Positions 6,179 to 6,713 of a DNA stretch of 6,713 nucleotides are shown here, piece by piece; the stretch's first letter is position 1; the number at the start of each line of letters is the position of its first letter. This DNA is from Ruminococcaceae bacterium UBA2806. GTDB taxonomy: Bacteria; Bacillota; Clostridia; Oscillospirales; Acutalibacteraceae. The notes beneath the pieces were generated by a model. The model made no database searches and had not been told where the DNA came from. It worked only from the letters and a program-made list of their open reading frames with translations. The DNA is taken from assembly GCA_002351795.1 (NCBI GenBank), contig DEHG01000135.1, positions 4,742 to 11,454 on the forward strand, written 5' to 3'. The translations under genes and the position numbers were made by a program.

Positions 6179-6209
6179 AAAAATGCCGCCTGTATAAAAC
6201 AGACGGCAT
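6179..6209 (-). terminator. Rho-independent terminator of the ABC ATPase gene
   Basis: Read on the minus strand, ATGCCGTCTG (6209-6200) pairs with CAGGCGGCAT (6192-6183) over 10 bp with one G-U wobble, around a 7-nt loop. A run of five T follows (6183-6179, the first being the end of the stem). It lies about 30 nt after the ATPase stop. On the plus strand no T-run follows the stem, so this one serves only the minus-strand gene. Confidence 0.85.
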
Positions 6210-6239
6210 AAAATGCATTAATGAAATTGTGAAAAGATA

Positions 6240-6713
6240 TCAGTTTGTGATAGTTCTTTCTGTTTCCTTATCGAAGATGTGGATCTTCTCAACGTCAAGA
6301 GCAATTTCGATCTCTTCGCCAGCCTCAGCCATAGATGACGGGTCAACACGGGCAACGCAGGATGTACCTTCGATATTGAGGTAGATGTAGATCTCATTAC
6401 CCATAAGCTCGGTGATTTCAACGCCGGCCTCGATAATGCTTTCCTCTGATCTCTCGAGGAATTCAGGCTCATCGTGGAGATCCTCAGGACGGATACCGAG
6501 AACAACTTCCTTGCCTACGAAGTGTGAAAGAATGTTCTTCTTGTTCTTTGACTCCGGAAGAGGAATGTCATACTTACCGAAACGGATACCGTAGTCGTCA
6601 CCGTCACGGATGATAGTAGCGTCGATGAAGTTCATCTGAGGAGTACCCATGAATCCTGCAACGAACTGGTTACAGGGTCTCTCATAAAGGTTCTGAGGAG
6701 TATCAACCTGCTG
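6240..6713 (-). CDS. ugpC: Sugar ABC transporter ATP-binding protein, MalK/MsmX/UgpC family, C-terminal part
   Basis: The visible 157 residues are the end of a MalK-type ATPase, which energises carbohydrate uptake transporters from the cytoplasmic side. The first residues, QQVDTPQNLYERPCNQFVAG, are the standard junction after the nucleotide-binding domain, followed by FMGTPQMNF and the C-terminal TOBE/OB regulatory domain with the hallmark GIRPEDL. The stop is TGA at 6242-6240. The frame stays open to the window edge, so an ATG at 6650 is internal (the Met of FMGTPQMNF) and is not the start. Walker A, signature and Walker B motifs lie off the right edge. The symbol is a family-level name: in Gram-positives such stand-alone ATPases (MsmX) often serve several sugar importers. 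No permease or binding protein gene is visible. It converges on the acyltransferase cassette and is functionally unrelated as far as can be seen. Confidence 0.93.
   Translation of the reverse strand, partial: QQVDTPQNLYERPCNQFVAGFMGTPQMNFIDATIIRDGDDYGIRFGKYDIPLPESKNKKNILSHFVGKEVVLGIRPEDLHDEPEFLERSEESIIEAGVEITELMGNEIYIYLNIEGTSCVARVDPSSMAEAGEEIEIALDVEKIHIFDKETERTITN

Noticed and set aside
6169..6384. A 71-codon plus-strand open frame over the convergent terminator region.
   Set aside because: It includes the minus-strand terminator and is antisense to the ATPase; no ribosome binding site or family features.
6240..6650. A complete 136-residue protein starting at the ATG at 6650.
   Set aside because: The same frame is open to the window edge and encodes conserved MalK-family sequence upstream of that Met, so the gene is a partial longer ATPase.

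Overview
The window comes from a low-to-moderate GC Gram-positive anaerobe, most likely a Ruminococcus-like member of the Clostridia. This rests on protein character, strong AGGAGG-type ribosome binding sites, A/T-leaning codon use and the type of intergenic palindrome seen. It is an inference, since no rRNA or other marker gene is present.

Layout. Bases 1-453 (+) hold the end of a low-molecular-weight protein tyrosine phosphatase whose first few codons lie off the left edge. Bases 454-947 form a 494-base non-coding stretch with a perfect 16-bp hairpin (probable terminator), a second hairpin, a good sigma-A-type promoter at 768-796 and a leader of about 145 nt. Four genes then run on the + strand: an AlgI/DltB-type MBOAT acyltransferase (948-2369), a membrane-anchored DHHW/AlgJ-like SGNH protein (2384-3856), an FkbH-like HAD-IIIC protein starting at TTG (4036-5829) and an acyl carrier protein (5861-6106). 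A Rho-independent terminator follows at 6115-6145. On the opposite strand, converging on the cassette, is the 3' part of a MalK/MsmX/UgpC-type sugar ABC transporter ATPase (6240-6713), with its own terminator at 6179-6209.

How the genes may work together. FkbH proteins are known to take 1,3-bisphosphoglycerate, dephosphorylate it and load the glyceryl group onto a carrier protein. MBOAT proteins of the AlgI/DltB type move acyl groups across the membrane to surface glycans, helped by an SGNH-like partner (AlgJ/AlgX, DltD). The four genes therefore look like a parallel of DltA-DltC-DltB-DltD, with FkbH replacing the adenylating ligase DltA. The predicted outcome is decoration of an extracellular glycan with a glyceryl (or derived) ester. 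The logic is inferred from gene content; acyl group and acceptor are unknown.

The MBOAT and DHHW genes are tightly coupled (14 nt apart), as are the FkbH and ACP genes (31 nt apart). The two pairs are separated by 179 nt that carry a decayed palindromic repeat, whose right end may supply the -35 box of a second promoter.
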